The notes: generated by a model not told the origin, from the sequence alone. Positions 34,220 to 43,605 are shown, counted from the stretch's first letter. The stretch is DNA of 64,000 nt from a bacterium (GCA_004562765.1 SFRL01000009.1:13874-77873), one strand, 5' to 3'. Made by a program: numbers and translations.

Positions 34220-35804
34220 TGCGAAACGCCTCCTTTTCCGCCTCACTCAGCCAGCGCTCCATCTGCTTTTTTGTGCTCCCATCAAGCCGGTTTTTCCTCC
34301 GGTAAACGCCGTCCTCGTAGACGATGAGATCTACCAGTTCATACCCTTCCGGTGTCTGCGGTGTCTCCCGGATCTGTGTGATCCGCTCGATAAAGCGTCT
34401 GCCCTCACGATCCAGATGCAGATGCACGTCAAAATTGACCACACTCACCACCTGCTCTGTTGCCACCCGCTCGCTGGAGAAGCTGCCTTCCTTTAGCAGG
34501 CTGTTGCGCAGCGATAAAATGAGCGCCCGTGTCGTCTTGGCGTGATGCGTAAAAAGTGTGAACAGCGAACCCACTTGTCCGCTCTCTACCATCCAGGCCG
34601 CCACACGTGCCGATGCCACCTCGCCGATGATGCTGACTGCTCCGTCCGTCTTTTTCTGCAGCTCCAGTCCCTCCCATCCATCAATGGTGGTCGTCTCCCG
34701 GAACGTGACGATATTTCTGTCCGGATACCATCTTCTCAGATGCAGCTCAAAAGCAAGTTCCAGCACCCGCAGTGTGTATTCCGGCGGGATACTTTCCACC
34801 AGTGCCATGAGCAGTGTCGTCTTTCCACATCCCTGCATGCCGGTAATACCCACCACCTGACAGCCCTTGACCAGCCATTGCAACAGCGTGACGGCAGCCT
34901 GCGCACCCGGCTGCGGAAACAGTTCTGCGAGTGCCCGTTTTCCGCCTGCGCCGAGCTTTCGCACAAAAAACATCCAGCTCTCTGCAAAATCCGGGCGCGC
35001 CACAACCACGCGGGAGTGGTCTGCCATCTCATGTACCAGATAGCCCCGTGCTCTTGAAAGTTCGCCCGGCTGTTCATAACGACAGATATTGCGGCAGATG
35101 CGCTCCAGCTCCCGATCGCTTCCAAAATCAAGAAACGCCAGATGCACACTGCGCCCCTGATAAAACATCCACACGCTGTGATAGTCTCCGGGTGTCCCCG
35201 AAACACCGCCGGAAACACCGTCGATATTCATATCACGCAGTTCATCGATCACTCCCAGACCCTTGTAGGCGCTGTATACCTTCCATGTCAGAAGCTCCAG
35301 CTTTTCCACAAAAGATAAGGGTCTTTTTCTTTGTTCATACACAGTCAGGATATCCTTTTCTGTGATCTTATTTTTTGTTCCGTCCAGGAGCCCGTTTTCC
35401 TCCACCAGAACACGCAATGCCTCCTGTCCGTGCTTCTTTTTATATAGATAGAGCAGTCTGTCAAACAGATACTCGGCATTTTTATTTCCCCTGTCACGAA
35501 AATAAAACACCTCATCGATGGTGTACTCATTCAACCGGAACAGCTTCAACAGACTTTCCTGCAAAAACTCCTGTACATATGCTTTTGCCAGATCATCACC
35601 CACTCCGCAGCGTGCGAGATTATCCCGCAGTTCCTTTTTCTGGCGCGCCAGACGCTTCAACTTTCCGGCATCCAGCTTCATCTCATACAGATTCTCTCTC
35701 AAAATACGGTTCACATGCTCACCGACACTCCTCACCATGCCATCCAGATCCGGCAGCGGCTCCTCCTGCCTGTGATCTGTATGTTCCGTCACACGTTCAG
35801 TCAT
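34206..35804 (-). CDS. TadA/CpaF-type secretion ATPase
   Basis: Hexameric ATPase powering pilus assembly. About 532 residues. Seen: P-loop GMQGCGKTT, Asp/Glu-box region LELAFELHLRRWYPDRNI, Walker B-like SIIGEVASARVAAWM and a His-box-like LFTHHAKTTRAL. In canonical CpaF the Walker B reads GEVRG.E; here it is GEVASAR, a divergent form. ATG 35804 has GGAGG nine bases upstream. Confidence 0.83.
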   Translation of the reverse strand: MTERVTEHTDHRQEEPLPDLDGMVRSVGEHVNRILRENLYEMKLDAGKLKRLARQKKELRDNLARCGVGDDLAKAYVQEFLQESLLKLFRLNEYTIDEVFYFRDRGNKNAEYLFDRLLYLYKKKHGQEALRVLVEENGLLDGTKNKITEKDILTVYEQRKRPLSFVEKLELLTWKVYSAYKGLGVIDELRDMNIDGVSGGVSGTPGDYHSVWMFYQGRSVHLAFLDFGSDRELERICRNICRYEQPGELSRARGYLVHEMADHSRVVVARPDFAESWMFFVRKLGAGGKRALAELFPQPGAQAAVTLLQWLVKGCQVVGITGMQGCGKTTLLMALVESIPPEYTLRVLELAFELHLRRWYPDRNIVTFRETTTIDGWEGLELQKKTDGAVSIIGEVASARVAAWMVESGQVGSLFTLFTHHAKTTRALILSLRNSLLKEGSFSSERVATEQVVSVVNFDVHLHLDREGRRFIERITQIRETPQTPEGYELVDLIVYEDGVYRRKNRLDGSTKKQMERWLSEAEKEAFRIADI

Positions 35805-36600
35805 TCGCACCCGCCTCCAGGATCAGATCTGCCACCTGTCGAAGCCCGGCAACAAACTGCTCATTGCGCGGATTGGTTCCCCGGCTGCGGCAGCACGCCT
35901 TCATATACGGTTCCACCCTGCCCCGCGCACACGCCTGGGCAAAATGCGGATTTGTGGGGATATGACAGATACTATCTCTGTCCATGCGATAGATCCGCTG
36001 CAGATTCTCACAGTTATATACCTGATCACAGCTGTAATTTGACAGAAGATACAGCACCCTTCCACGACAGGGAAACCGTGAGCAGAAAAAATGCTCCAGC
36101 TCCTTCTGCTCACCGGAAAAATTAACCACAACCACGTCCGCCTGCTGCAGCATGCTGTATGCAAATTCATCCCGTTCACTGCCGATATCCATAAAAACAA
36201 ACTCCGCAAACTCCTCCATACGTGCCATGATCCGCTGCTGCAATTCTCCTGTCTGCGCGGGGTAAAGACCGGGCTTCTCTCTGGAACCGCGCGGCAGGTA
36301 AAACAAACGCTGATCCAAAAGCGGCACCATACTTTCTTTCATTGCCTCAGTGTCCAGCCTGTGATGTTGTTCCTGCCAGATGAGATAATCCATCCCTTCC
36401 AGCGCATAATAGGTACTGTCCTCCCGCAGCACAGAACGTTTTTCCCACGGACAGAAAAACAATTCCAGATCTCCATTGGCTGCTTTCGGCTGCATACAGA
36501 TGCTCCGGTGATTCGTAGAAAGTGTAAGAAAGCTTGCCACCGCCGTCATATTGCTGGTCGTTCCGCATCCGCGACTGGCACCCCAAAAAACGATCTTCAT
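35797..36600 (-). CDS. CpaE/TadZ-like P-loop protein A
   Basis: 267-residue MinD/ParA-like protein. The N-terminus KIVFWGASRGCGTTSNM is a deviant Walker A with GCGTT, followed by AVASFLTLS, and FVFMDIGSERDEFAYSMLQQAD as Walker B region. Such proteins localise the Tad machinery to the membrane or cell pole. ATG 36600 overlaps the upstream stop as ATGA. It is followed in the operon by the ATPase gene. Confidence 0.8.
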   Translation of the reverse strand: MKIVFWGASRGCGTTSNMTAVASFLTLSTNHRSICMQPKAANGDLELFFCPWEKRSVLREDSTYYALEGMDYLIWQEQHHRLDTEAMKESMVPLLDQRLFYLPRGSREKPGLYPAQTGELQQRIMARMEEFAEFVFMDIGSERDEFAYSMLQQADVVVVNFSGEQKELEHFFCSRFPCRGRVLYLLSNYSCDQVYNCENLQRIYRMDRDSICHIPTNPHFAQACARGRVEPYMKACCRSRGTNPRNEQFVAGLRQVADLILEAGAND

Positions 36601-37256
36601 GCGCACGCTCCCTTCCTCGCCTGTTTAAAACTACGCCAGAGCAGGGATTCCTCACACTCTGCCAGTCCCCTGCAGATCTTCACCAGCATTTTTTCAAAGG
36701 GAACGGACAGATGCGTGAAGCTGTGATAACCCTGGTGCTGCATAGAAAACCGGCCGGCGATATCCTCCTCGCTCAAGGGCAGCACATAGGAATCCACAAC
36801 AAAACAGTTTTCCTCCTGCAGCATAGCAAGCACACGTCTGGCGCTGACTGCCTCCGGGCATACGTCCCGCAGGATCACGTTCATGGGCAGAGCTGTGCGC
36901 TTCATCAGCTCCCGGTAACGGTAGATCTGCGCAACCGCGCAGTCCATCACCAGGAAGATCTCCCCACACGCCTGCAGCGCCTCCTCCGACGGCCAGACAC
37001 CCAGATCCACGATCAGATAGTCATAGTCCTTTTCCTGCCAGCAGTCCGCCGGAACCAGGCGTTCATAGTCGATTTTTTTATAGGTGATCGTGAGCAGTTT
37101 TTCCACAGGATGCGGAATGCAGTAATGCATCGCCTGCTCGTATGAATTGTCCACCACACAGACACGGCAGCCCATGTTCTGCAGGATGGAAGCCACATAG
37201 ATACAGATGTCTGTCTGACCGACGCCAAACAGACCGATGATTTTCTTTTCAGACAA
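36597..37256 (-). CDS. CpaE/TadZ-like protein B with degenerate P-loop
   Basis: 219 residues, TTG start with GGAGG seven bases upstream. N-terminus KKIIGLFGVGQTDICIYVASIL follows the ParA fold, but the P-loop reads GVGQTD without the Lys-Thr/Ser pair, so ATP binding is doubtful. DYLIVDLGVWPSEEALQAC occupies the Walker B position. First gene of the Tad-like operon. Together with protein A it may form an active/inactive pair. Confidence 0.75.
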   Translation of the reverse strand: MSEKKIIGLFGVGQTDICIYVASILQNMGCRVCVVDNSYEQAMHYCIPHPVEKLLTITYKKIDYERLVPADCWQEKDYDYLIVDLGVWPSEEALQACGEIFLVMDCAVAQIYRYRELMKRTALPMNVILRDVCPEAVSARRVLAMLQEENCFVVDSYVLPLSEEDIAGRFSMQHQGYHSFTHLSVPFEKMLVKICRGLAECEESLLWRSFKQARKGACA

Positions 37257-37298
37257 TCAAATACCTCCGTAGTTTGGTTGCCTTACTCCGGGAAAAAT

Positions 37299-37314
37299 TC
37301 TGCCGAGCGGCAGA
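37299..37314 (-). terminator. Small terminator-like hairpin ahead of the Tad-like operon
   Basis: TCTGCC-GCTC-GGCAGA followed on the minus strand by ATTTTT, 43 bases upstream of the first pilus gene. It could be a second terminator after metF or an attenuator of the operon. Confidence 0.4.
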
Positions 37315-37334
37315 GAAATATAAATGTATACGAA

Positions 37335-37368
37335 AAAAAAGATATGCTAATGATAGCACATCTTTTTT
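37335..37368 (-). terminator. Terminator after metF
   Basis: AAAAAAGAT.TGCTA against TAGCA.ATCTTTTTT with one mismatch and a 4-base loop, between metF and the Tad-like operon. Confidence 0.8.
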
Positions 37369-37393
37369 GTTTGTAAAGGCATTTTATAAAAAT

Positions 37394-38263
37394 TTAAGAT
37401 TTGAGGATCGCAGACAGATTCTCCAGGATACCCTGTGCAACCTTGGAATTATTCATGGAATACACATGGATATTTGTGATGCCGTTGGCGATCAGATCTA
37501 TGATCTGATCCGTCGCGTAAATGATACCCGCCTGCTGCATTGCATCCTTATCACCGCCAAAATGATCCACAATATTGATAAATCGCTCCGGCATATGACA
37601 ACCGGACAGCTTTACTGCATTTTTCACCTGCGTGGCACGGGTGATCGGCATGATCCCCGGAATGATGGGCACATAGATTCCCGCCTCACGGGCACGGTAC
37701 AGGAAATTGTAATAAATATTGTTGTCAAAAAACATCTGTGTTGTCAGGAAATCACAGCCTGCATCCACTTTCTTCTTCAGGTTTAAGATATCCTCGCGCT
37801 TGTTTGCCGCGTCCGGATGTCCCTCCGGATAGCACGCGCCGCCCACACAGAAGCCGCCGAACTCCCGGATCGTCTCCACCAGCTCCGACGCATAGTGGTA
37901 ATCCGTAAAGGGCTCACCCTCCATCCATGACGGACGGTCACCCCGCAGTGCCAGCACATTTTCCACGCCTGCGTCGCGCATGTTCACCAGCGCTTCACGG
38001 ATCGACTGTTTTGTTGCACCTACACAGGTCAGATGCGCGATCGTGGGCACATCATATTCCTTCTGTATGCCCTCTGCGATCGCCAGTGTGTTCCGGCTTG
38101 TGCTGCCGCCTGCGCCGTAAGTCACGCTCATATAGCTGGGTTGCAGCGCTGCCACATTGTACGCCGCCTTTTTTACACTCTCAAAATCCGCGTCGGTCTT
38201 CGGCGGAAATACCTCAAAGGAGAGCGTCAGTTTCTCTTTCCCCAATATCGTATTCAATTTCAT
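37394..38263 (-). CDS. metF: Methylenetetrahydrofolate reductase
   Basis: FAD-dependent TIM-barrel enzyme reducing 5,10-methylene-THF to 5-methyl-THF for methionine synthesis. Seen: LSFEVFPPKTDADF at the N-terminus, THLTCVGATKQSI, LALRGDRP and DFLTTQMFFDN. 289 residues. It is 13 bases downstream of mntP, so part of that transcript. It complements ahcY in the methyl cycle. Confidence 0.96.
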   Translation of the reverse strand: MKLNTILGKEKLTLSFEVFPPKTDADFESVKKAAYNVAALQPSYMSVTYGAGGSTSRNTLAIAEGIQKEYDVPTIAHLTCVGATKQSIREALVNMRDAGVENVLALRGDRPSWMEGEPFTDYHYASELVETIREFGGFCVGGACYPEGHPDAANKREDILNLKKKVDAGCDFLTTQMFFDNNIYYNFLYRAREAGIYVPIIPGIMPITRATQVKNAVKLSGCHMPERFINIVDHFGGDKDAMQQAGIIYATDQIIDLIANGITNIHVYSMNNSKVAQGILENLSAILKS

Positions 38264-38276
38264 ATTTTACCCCTTT

Positions 38277-38858
38277 CTACCCGATAAAACAGATCTTTAA
38301 GCCGATCAGGATGAGTATCACGCCGCCCAGGATCTGCGCCTTTCCGGCAAGTTTTACACCAAATTTCTTTCCGATCTTCACACCCGCAATACAAATAATA
38401 AACGTAACAATCGCGATGATGAGTGATGAGATAAACGCCTGAAACGCGCTGTACGCAGAGGTCGTAAATCCGGTAGAGAGCGCGTCGATGGAAGTGGCGA
38501 TGCCCTGTACGATGAGCAGCTTTACGCCAAGCTCCCCCGAGCTCTCCTCCCCGTCCTCATCGCCCCGGATACCGTCAAGTAGCATTTTTCCTCCGATGAT
38601 CAACAACAGGATCAGGGCGATCCATGGAATAAATCTTTCAAACATCGAAAAGATCTCTTTGATCGTCGTGACACAAAACCACCCGATCATGGGCATCGCA
38701 AACTGGAAGCCCGCAAATGTTCCCGCGATCACACACATTTTTTTCTTTTTCATGCCGGGATCATTCAGCCCGTTTGCCATGGACACCGAGAACGCATCCA
38801 TCGCCAGCGCCACGCCGAGCGCGATACTTTGAAGTACCAGTTCCAACCAGATTGTCAT
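38277..38858 (-). CDS. mntP: Manganese efflux pump MntP
   Basis: 193-residue membrane protein with six helices and the conserved ALAMDAFSVSMANG and SIDALSTGFT, each with the membrane Asp typical of MntP. The central cytoplasmic loop is acidic (GDEDGEESSGE). ACAGGAGGAATAGTA precedes the ATG. Only 57 bases separate it from aspS, mostly a terminator, so no yybP-ykoY riboswitch fits here. Confidence 0.9.
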   Translation of the reverse strand: MTIWLELVLQSIALGVALAMDAFSVSMANGLNDPGMKKKKMCVIAGTFAGFQFAMPMIGWFCVTTIKEIFSMFERFIPWIALILLLIIGGKMLLDGIRGDEDGEESSGELGVKLLIVQGIATSIDALSTGFTTSAYSAFQAFISSLIIAIVTFIICIAGVKIGKKFGVKLAGKAQILGGVILILIGLKICFIG

Positions 38859-38876
38859 TACTATTCCTCCTGTAAT

Positions 38877-38905
38877 AAAAAGGATGTCTGTAAAGACATC
38901 CTTTT
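38877..38905 (-). terminator. Terminator after aspS
   Basis: AAAAGGATGTCT-GTAAA-GACATCCTTTT-type hairpin, 12-bp stem with a short loop, 10 bases beyond the aspS stop. Confidence 0.85.
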
Positions 38906-38915
38906 AGATTCTTTT

Positions 38916-40709
38916 TTATTCTTCCTCGCCTGCCACGATCGCGATGCCCAGCTCCTCCAGCTGTTTCTCATCAACCGTGCCCGGCGCATCGCTCATCAGG
39001 TCAGAGGCATCCTTCACCTTCGGGAATGCCATGACATCACGGATGGAATCCGCATGTACCATGTGCATGATCATGCGGTCAACGCCGTAGGCAAGTCCTG
39101 CGTGCGGAGGCACACCGTAGGAGAATGCATCCAGAAGGAAGCCAAACTGCTCATGGGCGCGCTCTTTGGTAAAGCCCAGCACCTCGAACATTTTCTCCTG
39201 AATGTCGCTCTGGTGGATACGGACAGAACCGCCGCCCAGCTCCGTGCCGTTCAATACGATATCATACGCCTTTGCACGCACGCTGCCGGGATCGGAATCA
39301 ATGTTTGCCCAGTCCTCCTCCATCGGCATCGTGAAAGGATGATGCATCGCCATAAAACGATTTTCCTCGTCAGACCACTCCAACAGCGGGAACTCTGTCA
39401 CCCAGAGGAAATTGTACTGGTTCTCGTCCATCATACCAAGCTCCTCGCCCAGCTGTAAGCGCAGTGCGCCCAGCACGTTCCAAACGATCTTGTTTTTGTC
39501 TGCTGCGAACAGGAGCAGGTCTCCGGGTTTTCCGTTCATCTTTGCAACGAGTGCAGCCAGTTCCTCCTCGGTCATAAACTTTGTGAAAGAAGACTTGTAG
39601 GTGCCGTCCTCATTGATGCACAGATAAGCCAGACCCTTTGCACCACAGCCCTTCGCAAACTCAACCAGCTTGTCGATCTTCTTTCTCGGCATCGCGCCCT
39701 GTCCCTCGACATTGATACCGCGGACACTGCCGCCTGCCTCCAGCGCACCGGTAAACACGCCAAAGCCGCAGTTTTTCACAACATCGGACACATCGCACAG
39801 TTCCATGCCAAAACGAGTGTCGGGCTTGTCACTTCCGAAACGGTCCATGGCCTCCTGCCAAGGCATGCGGGGCAGCGGAAGCTGAATGTCAACACCGATC
39901 GCCTCTTTAAATACATACTGTAACAGACGCTCGTTCACATCGAGCACATCGTCAATATCCACAAAAGACAGCTCCATATCCGCCTGGGTAAACTCCGGCT
40001 GACGATCTGCGCGCAGATCCTCGTCACGGAAACACTTTGCGATCTGGAAATAACGGTCATAGCCACTCGCCATCAAAAGCTGCTTGAACAGCTGCGGTGA
40101 CTGGGGCAGCGCATAAAAATGCCCCTGATGGATACGTGAGGGAACCAGATAGTCCCGGGCGCCCTCCGGTGTGGACTTGCACAGGATCGGTGTCTCGATC
40201 TCCAGAAAGCCCTCCTTTGCCATAAACTCACGCATCAGCATGAGCACGCGGCTGCGGAGCATCAGATTGCGCTGAATATCAGGTCTTCTCAGATCCAGAT
40301 AACGGTATTTCAGTCTCGTCTCCTCGTTTGTCTTGCTGTTCTCCTCGATCTGGAACGGCGGTGTCTCGGACTCGGACAAAATGCGAAGCTCCTTCGCAAT
40401 GATCTCGATATCTCCGGTCTTTAAGTTCTCGTTGACAGCAGCCGTACGCTTCTGCACGGTTCCCACAACGGCAATGACATACTCACTGCGCAGGCTCTCC
40501 GCCTTCGCAAATCCCTCTGCGCCGATCTGCGGCTCGTCGAACACGAGCTGTAACAGCCCGCTTCTGTCTCTCAAGTCAATGAAGATCAGACTTCCCAAAT
40601 TTCTTCGTTTCTGCACCCAGCCCATGACAGTGACGGTCTCGCCGATGTTGGCATTTGAGACCTCCGTACATCTGTGGGTCCTGTGCAGACCCTGCATTGA
40701 TTCACTCAT
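38916..40709 (-). CDS. aspS: Aspartyl-tRNA synthetase
   Basis: Bacterial-type class IIb enzyme of 597 residues: N-terminal OB fold (GWVQKRRNLGSLIFIDLRDRSG, in part), catalytic motif 2 FRDEDLRADRQPEFTQ, the GAD insertion domain (about 300-410) typical of bacterial AspRS, and motif 3 GLAYGVDRMIM. AATCAGGAGGACGATT precedes the ATG. Second gene after hisS, 15 bases apart. Confidence 0.97.
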   Translation of the reverse strand: MSESMQGLHRTHRCTEVSNANIGETVTVMGWVQKRRNLGSLIFIDLRDRSGLLQLVFDEPQIGAEGFAKAESLRSEYVIAVVGTVQKRTAAVNENLKTGDIEIIAKELRILSESETPPFQIEENSKTNEETRLKYRYLDLRRPDIQRNLMLRSRVLMLMREFMAKEGFLEIETPILCKSTPEGARDYLVPSRIHQGHFYALPQSPQLFKQLLMASGYDRYFQIAKCFRDEDLRADRQPEFTQADMELSFVDIDDVLDVNERLLQYVFKEAIGVDIQLPLPRMPWQEAMDRFGSDKPDTRFGMELCDVSDVVKNCGFGVFTGALEAGGSVRGINVEGQGAMPRKKIDKLVEFAKGCGAKGLAYLCINEDGTYKSSFTKFMTEEELAALVAKMNGKPGDLLLFAADKNKIVWNVLGALRLQLGEELGMMDENQYNFLWVTEFPLLEWSDEENRFMAMHHPFTMPMEEDWANIDSDPGSVRAKAYDIVLNGTELGGGSVRIHQSDIQEKMFEVLGFTKERAHEQFGFLLDAFSYGVPPHAGLAYGVDRMIMHMVHADSIRDVMAFPKVKDASDLMSDAPGTVDEKQLEELGIAIVAGEEE

Positions 40710-40724
40710 AATCGTCCTCCTGAT

Positions 40725-41975
40725 TTATCTGTTGAAAAATTCCTCAAACTCCTCGTAGCCCTCTGCAGTCAGCTTTTCCTTCTGGAATTTTTTGTTTTTA
40801 TTCATGCGCACCACAAGCACCTGCTTGCCATCCGCGCGCTCCGCCTGCGCCTTGCCGATGACTTCCACCAGTTTGTCTGACGGGTATCCCTTCTCGATCA
40901 GATATGCCTTTTTCGCGGGCTGTGTCGGGATCTTGAAATTGCTCTCCATAAGGAGCAGCACGATACGCTCAAAGCCAATGGAAAATCCGCACGCCGGAAC
41001 ATCATTTCCGGTAAAACGTCCGATCATCTTGTCATAGCGTCCGCCGCCGCCGCAGGCTGCGCCAAGCTCCGGCATCACGATCTCAAAGATCGTTCCTGTA
41101 TAGTAACCCATGCCGCGCACCAGAGTAGGATCAAACACCAGATCAAATTTTGCGGTCTTGGTGGCCTCCACCGCGTCGATGATTTCCTGAAGGTTCTCGT
41201 AAACGCCCTCCTCCAGATAGTCTGCCAATGTATCTGCCAGATATTTCAGCCCGTTCTCTGCGTTCTCCACGCCGTCAAACAGTCCCAGATATTTATCAAT
41301 GGCTTCCATTGCAAAGCCCTCTTTTTCCAGTTCCTCTGCCACGCCGTCCTTGCCGATCTTGTCCATCTTGTCCAGAATGATGCAGACCGTATCAAAGGCG
41401 TCCTCCGGGAAACCGCTGTAGAGCGCCATCGCCTTTAAGATGCGACGCTCGTTGATATGGATCTCGAAATTCTCAAAGCCGATCCGTCCGATGGTGGTAG
41501 TGGTCGCCAGGATCAGCTCGATCTCAGCGAGGTTGCTGGGTTCTCCCAGTATATCGATATCACACTGCATAAACTGACGGTATCTGCCGCGCTGAGGTCT
41601 GTCCGCACGCCATACATTGCCCATCTGCAGTGCCTTGAAGGGAGCAGGCAGATCATTTGCATTATTAGAATAGAAACGCGCCAGAGGCACGGTCAGGTCA
41701 TAGCGCATACCGAAATCCACGACATCCGCTTCCTCCTTTGCCTCCGCGAGCTTTAATTTCTCACCGCGCTTTAAGATCTTGAAGATCAGTTTTTCATTTT
41801 CGCCGCCCTGCTTGCTGGAGAGATTTCCGATATTCTCCATGCACGGAGTCTCGATCGGTGTAAATCCGAAGCTGCGGTAGGTGTCCTTGATCACACCCTG
41901 CACGTAATCGCGGATCTGCATCTCCTCCGGCAGGATATCTTTCATGCCGTTAACCGGCTTTTTTGCTAATGCCAT
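40725..41975 (-). CDS. hisS: Histidyl-tRNA synthetase
   Basis: Class IIa enzyme of 416 residues: VNGMKDILPEE at the N-terminus, motif 2 MGNVWRADRPQRGRYRQFMQCD, the histidine loop LVRGMGYYTG and motif 3 GFSIGFERIVLLL. The C-terminal anticodon domain is short. First gene of hisS-aspS; its promoter leaves a leader of only about 25 bases, so there is no T-box. Confidence 0.97.
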   Translation of the reverse strand: MALAKKPVNGMKDILPEEMQIRDYVQGVIKDTYRSFGFTPIETPCMENIGNLSSKQGGENEKLIFKILKRGEKLKLAEAKEEADVVDFGMRYDLTVPLARFYSNNANDLPAPFKALQMGNVWRADRPQRGRYRQFMQCDIDILGEPSNLAEIELILATTTTIGRIGFENFEIHINERRILKAMALYSGFPEDAFDTVCIILDKMDKIGKDGVAEELEKEGFAMEAIDKYLGLFDGVENAENGLKYLADTLADYLEEGVYENLQEIIDAVEATKTAKFDLVFDPTLVRGMGYYTGTIFEIVMPELGAACGGGGRYDKMIGRFTGNDVPACGFSIGFERIVLLLMESNFKIPTQPAKKAYLIEKGYPSDKLVEVIGKAQAERADGKQVLVVRMNKNKKFQKEKLTAEGYEEFEEFFNR

Positions 41976-42006
41976 GTTCGTCCTCCTGTATAATCAAACT
42001 TCTTCC

Positions 42007-42035
42007 ATTATATTTTCATAGCTCCAAAAGGTCAA
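42007..42035 (-). promoter_or_regulatory. Near-consensus sigma-A promoter of hisS-aspS
   Basis: Minus strand TTGACC (42030-42035), 17 bases, TATAAT (42007-42012). The best promoter match in the window. Confidence 0.85.
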
Positions 42036-42049
42036 TACCCCAATGTCGT

Positions 42050-42070
42050 AGGGACGTTTCTTTTGCCACG
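42050..42070 (+). repeat. REP-like repeat fragment, island left end
   Basis: AGGGACGTTTCTTTTGCCACG on the plus strand. The same core occurs on the minus strand at 46564-46600, 48881-48950 and 50169-50238. It lies between the hisS promoter and the first island gene. Confidence 0.6.
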
Positions 42071-42095
42071 AAAATCACTCTCGCCAAAGCCAAAC

Positions 42096-43514
42096 TCAGG
42101 CATACAGATCACTTAAAGATAATAGCACCACCCTATTATCTTTCAGCGTATCAAACCAGTCTGTATATCCGCTTAAGGAAAAAAAGATATATTTAGACAC
42201 CTTGTATTTTCCGGAGATCAAGCCTGCTCTTCGAATCAAGGTATCATATATTCCTTTATCAATCTTTTCATTTTTAAACTTGCACTCGCCTACTACCGCG
42301 CACTTATCAATTTCTGATATGGCCACTACATCAATATCCGCGGACTGCTGCATCTTTTCTCCTCTTTGATTTTCAATCGTCTCCACGCCCCACCAGTTTC
42401 CAACATTTGTAAGGAAACTGTCAAAATGTCCCTGTATTCCTTGCTCAAGCGTATAATACCTGCACATTTCCTCAAAAACGCTTCCCATAAATGAGTGCAA
42501 GTTCGGTTTTACAACCTTTTCATAATAGACATCCCCCTGCCCCATCTCTATGACGCTGTGTGCCTTCGGAATAAATTCATACCAGAATTTGAACATTTGA
42601 TCTTTTAAGACATATTGTGTCTTCTTCTTGTTTTTTTCCTCAGTGATGCACTTTCTCTTCTCAACCAGTCCAACCCGAATAAGTTTTTCAAGCGAATAAA
42701 GAACTGTCGGTTCCTTTTCCCCCACTTTCCCGGCGATGATATTTACCGTATTTTCTCCTGACGCTATCTGCTCGATGATATTATTTACTAATGTTATATC
42801 CGAAAACTCCTGCGTGAGTAAGTTTCTCGTTTCGTCATACAAGTAACCGTCTGTATGAAAGAACAGTCTTTTGATGTTATCATCCAGACTCTGATCCCCA
42901 TCGATCATGGAAAGATATTTTGCAACACCACCCGTTATTCCGTAACAGACAGCCTTGTCCTCTGCGGAATACTTTGGTACAAAAAGAGCCGAATCCCTGT
43001 AATTAAAAGCCTCCAACTTAATCTGAGTGTCTCTTCTGCCAAACAGCGGACTCTTCTCGCTCAACACTTTATTCTCCATAAAACTAAGGGCTGATCCGCA
43101 CAATATGATCATAAGGTTTTTTTCATTCCACTCCGTATCTATATATTTCTGCAACACAGAAAGGAGCGCCTCATCTTTTTCAGCCCAGTAAGGCAATTCA
43201 TCAATAACGATGATCAGCTTTTCTTTTGGCATTTTCCTGCTGATAAAGTCAAAAACTGCTTCTATAGATGCAAATGCTGCCTGTTCAAAGGCCGGATCAA
43301 GAACCGATACTACCTGCTTTGAAAACAATTCCACATTTCTTTCCTTACCAACTTTTGTAGCTGTATAAAAAATGGCCTTTTTATTTTTTATAAACTCTGT
43401 GATCAGCGTAGATTTTCCAATGCGTCTTCTTCCGTAGATGACAGACATACCAAATCCATCTTTATTATATAGTTCCTGTAAAGATTTCAATTCGTCTTCT
43501 CTACCAACAAACAT
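42096..43514 (-). CDS. ATPase_2/DUF234 protein (P-loop ATPase with PD-(D/E)XK-like tail)
   Basis: 472 residues. P-loop YGRRRIGKST (about 26-35), Walker B LIIVIDELPYW, sensor ILCGSALSFME, a winged-helix region (about 255-320) and a C-terminal DUF234 domain with DIDVVAI ... VVGECKFKN, a restriction-fold active-site pattern. The family is common in Archaea and gut Firmicutes and its role is unknown. AAGGATGTT is upstream of the ATG. A broken paralogue lies at 46616-47828. Base composition is AT-richer than hisS/aspS. Confidence 0.87.
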   Translation of the reverse strand: MFVGREDELKSLQELYNKDGFGMSVIYGRRRIGKSTLITEFIKNKKAIFYTATKVGKERNVELFSKQVVSVLDPAFEQAAFASIEAVFDFISRKMPKEKLIIVIDELPYWAEKDEALLSVLQKYIDTEWNEKNLMIILCGSALSFMENKVLSEKSPLFGRRDTQIKLEAFNYRDSALFVPKYSAEDKAVCYGITGGVAKYLSMIDGDQSLDDNIKRLFFHTDGYLYDETRNLLTQEFSDITLVNNIIEQIASGENTVNIIAGKVGEKEPTVLYSLEKLIRVGLVEKRKCITEEKNKKKTQYVLKDQMFKFWYEFIPKAHSVIEMGQGDVYYEKVVKPNLHSFMGSVFEEMCRYYTLEQGIQGHFDSFLTNVGNWWGVETIENQRGEKMQQSADIDVVAISEIDKCAVVGECKFKNEKIDKGIYDTLIRRAGLISGKYKVSKYIFFSLSGYTDWFDTLKDNRVVLLSLSDLYA

Positions 43515-43576
43515 AACATCCTTCTTTCCTCAATTCATTTTATTCAAATCATTTTTAATAAAATCTTTCTGAACAA

Positions 43577-43605
43577 AATATAGCATATAATTTTAAAGGT
43601 ATCAA
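43577..43605 (-). promoter_or_regulatory. Sigma-A promoter of the ATPase_2 gene
   Basis: Minus strand TTGATA (43600-43605), 17 bases, TATATT (43577-43582) with an extended TGC. Confidence 0.65.

Noticed and set aside
34242..36726. Several plus-strand frames across the pilus operon
   Set aside because: Antisense shadows of overlapping minus-strand genes with good ribosome sites.
31034..37256. Conjugative type IV secretion or competence locus
   Set aside because: The ATPase and platform protein fit the Tad branch; no relaxase, VirB4, VirD4 or ComG-type pilins are present.
38859..38915. yybP-ykoY manganese riboswitch upstream of mntP
   Set aside because: The gap is 57 bases and is filled by the aspS terminator and the mntP ribosome site.
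41976..42006. T-box leader for hisS-aspS
   Set aside because: The near-consensus promoter leaves about 25 bases of leader, far too short.
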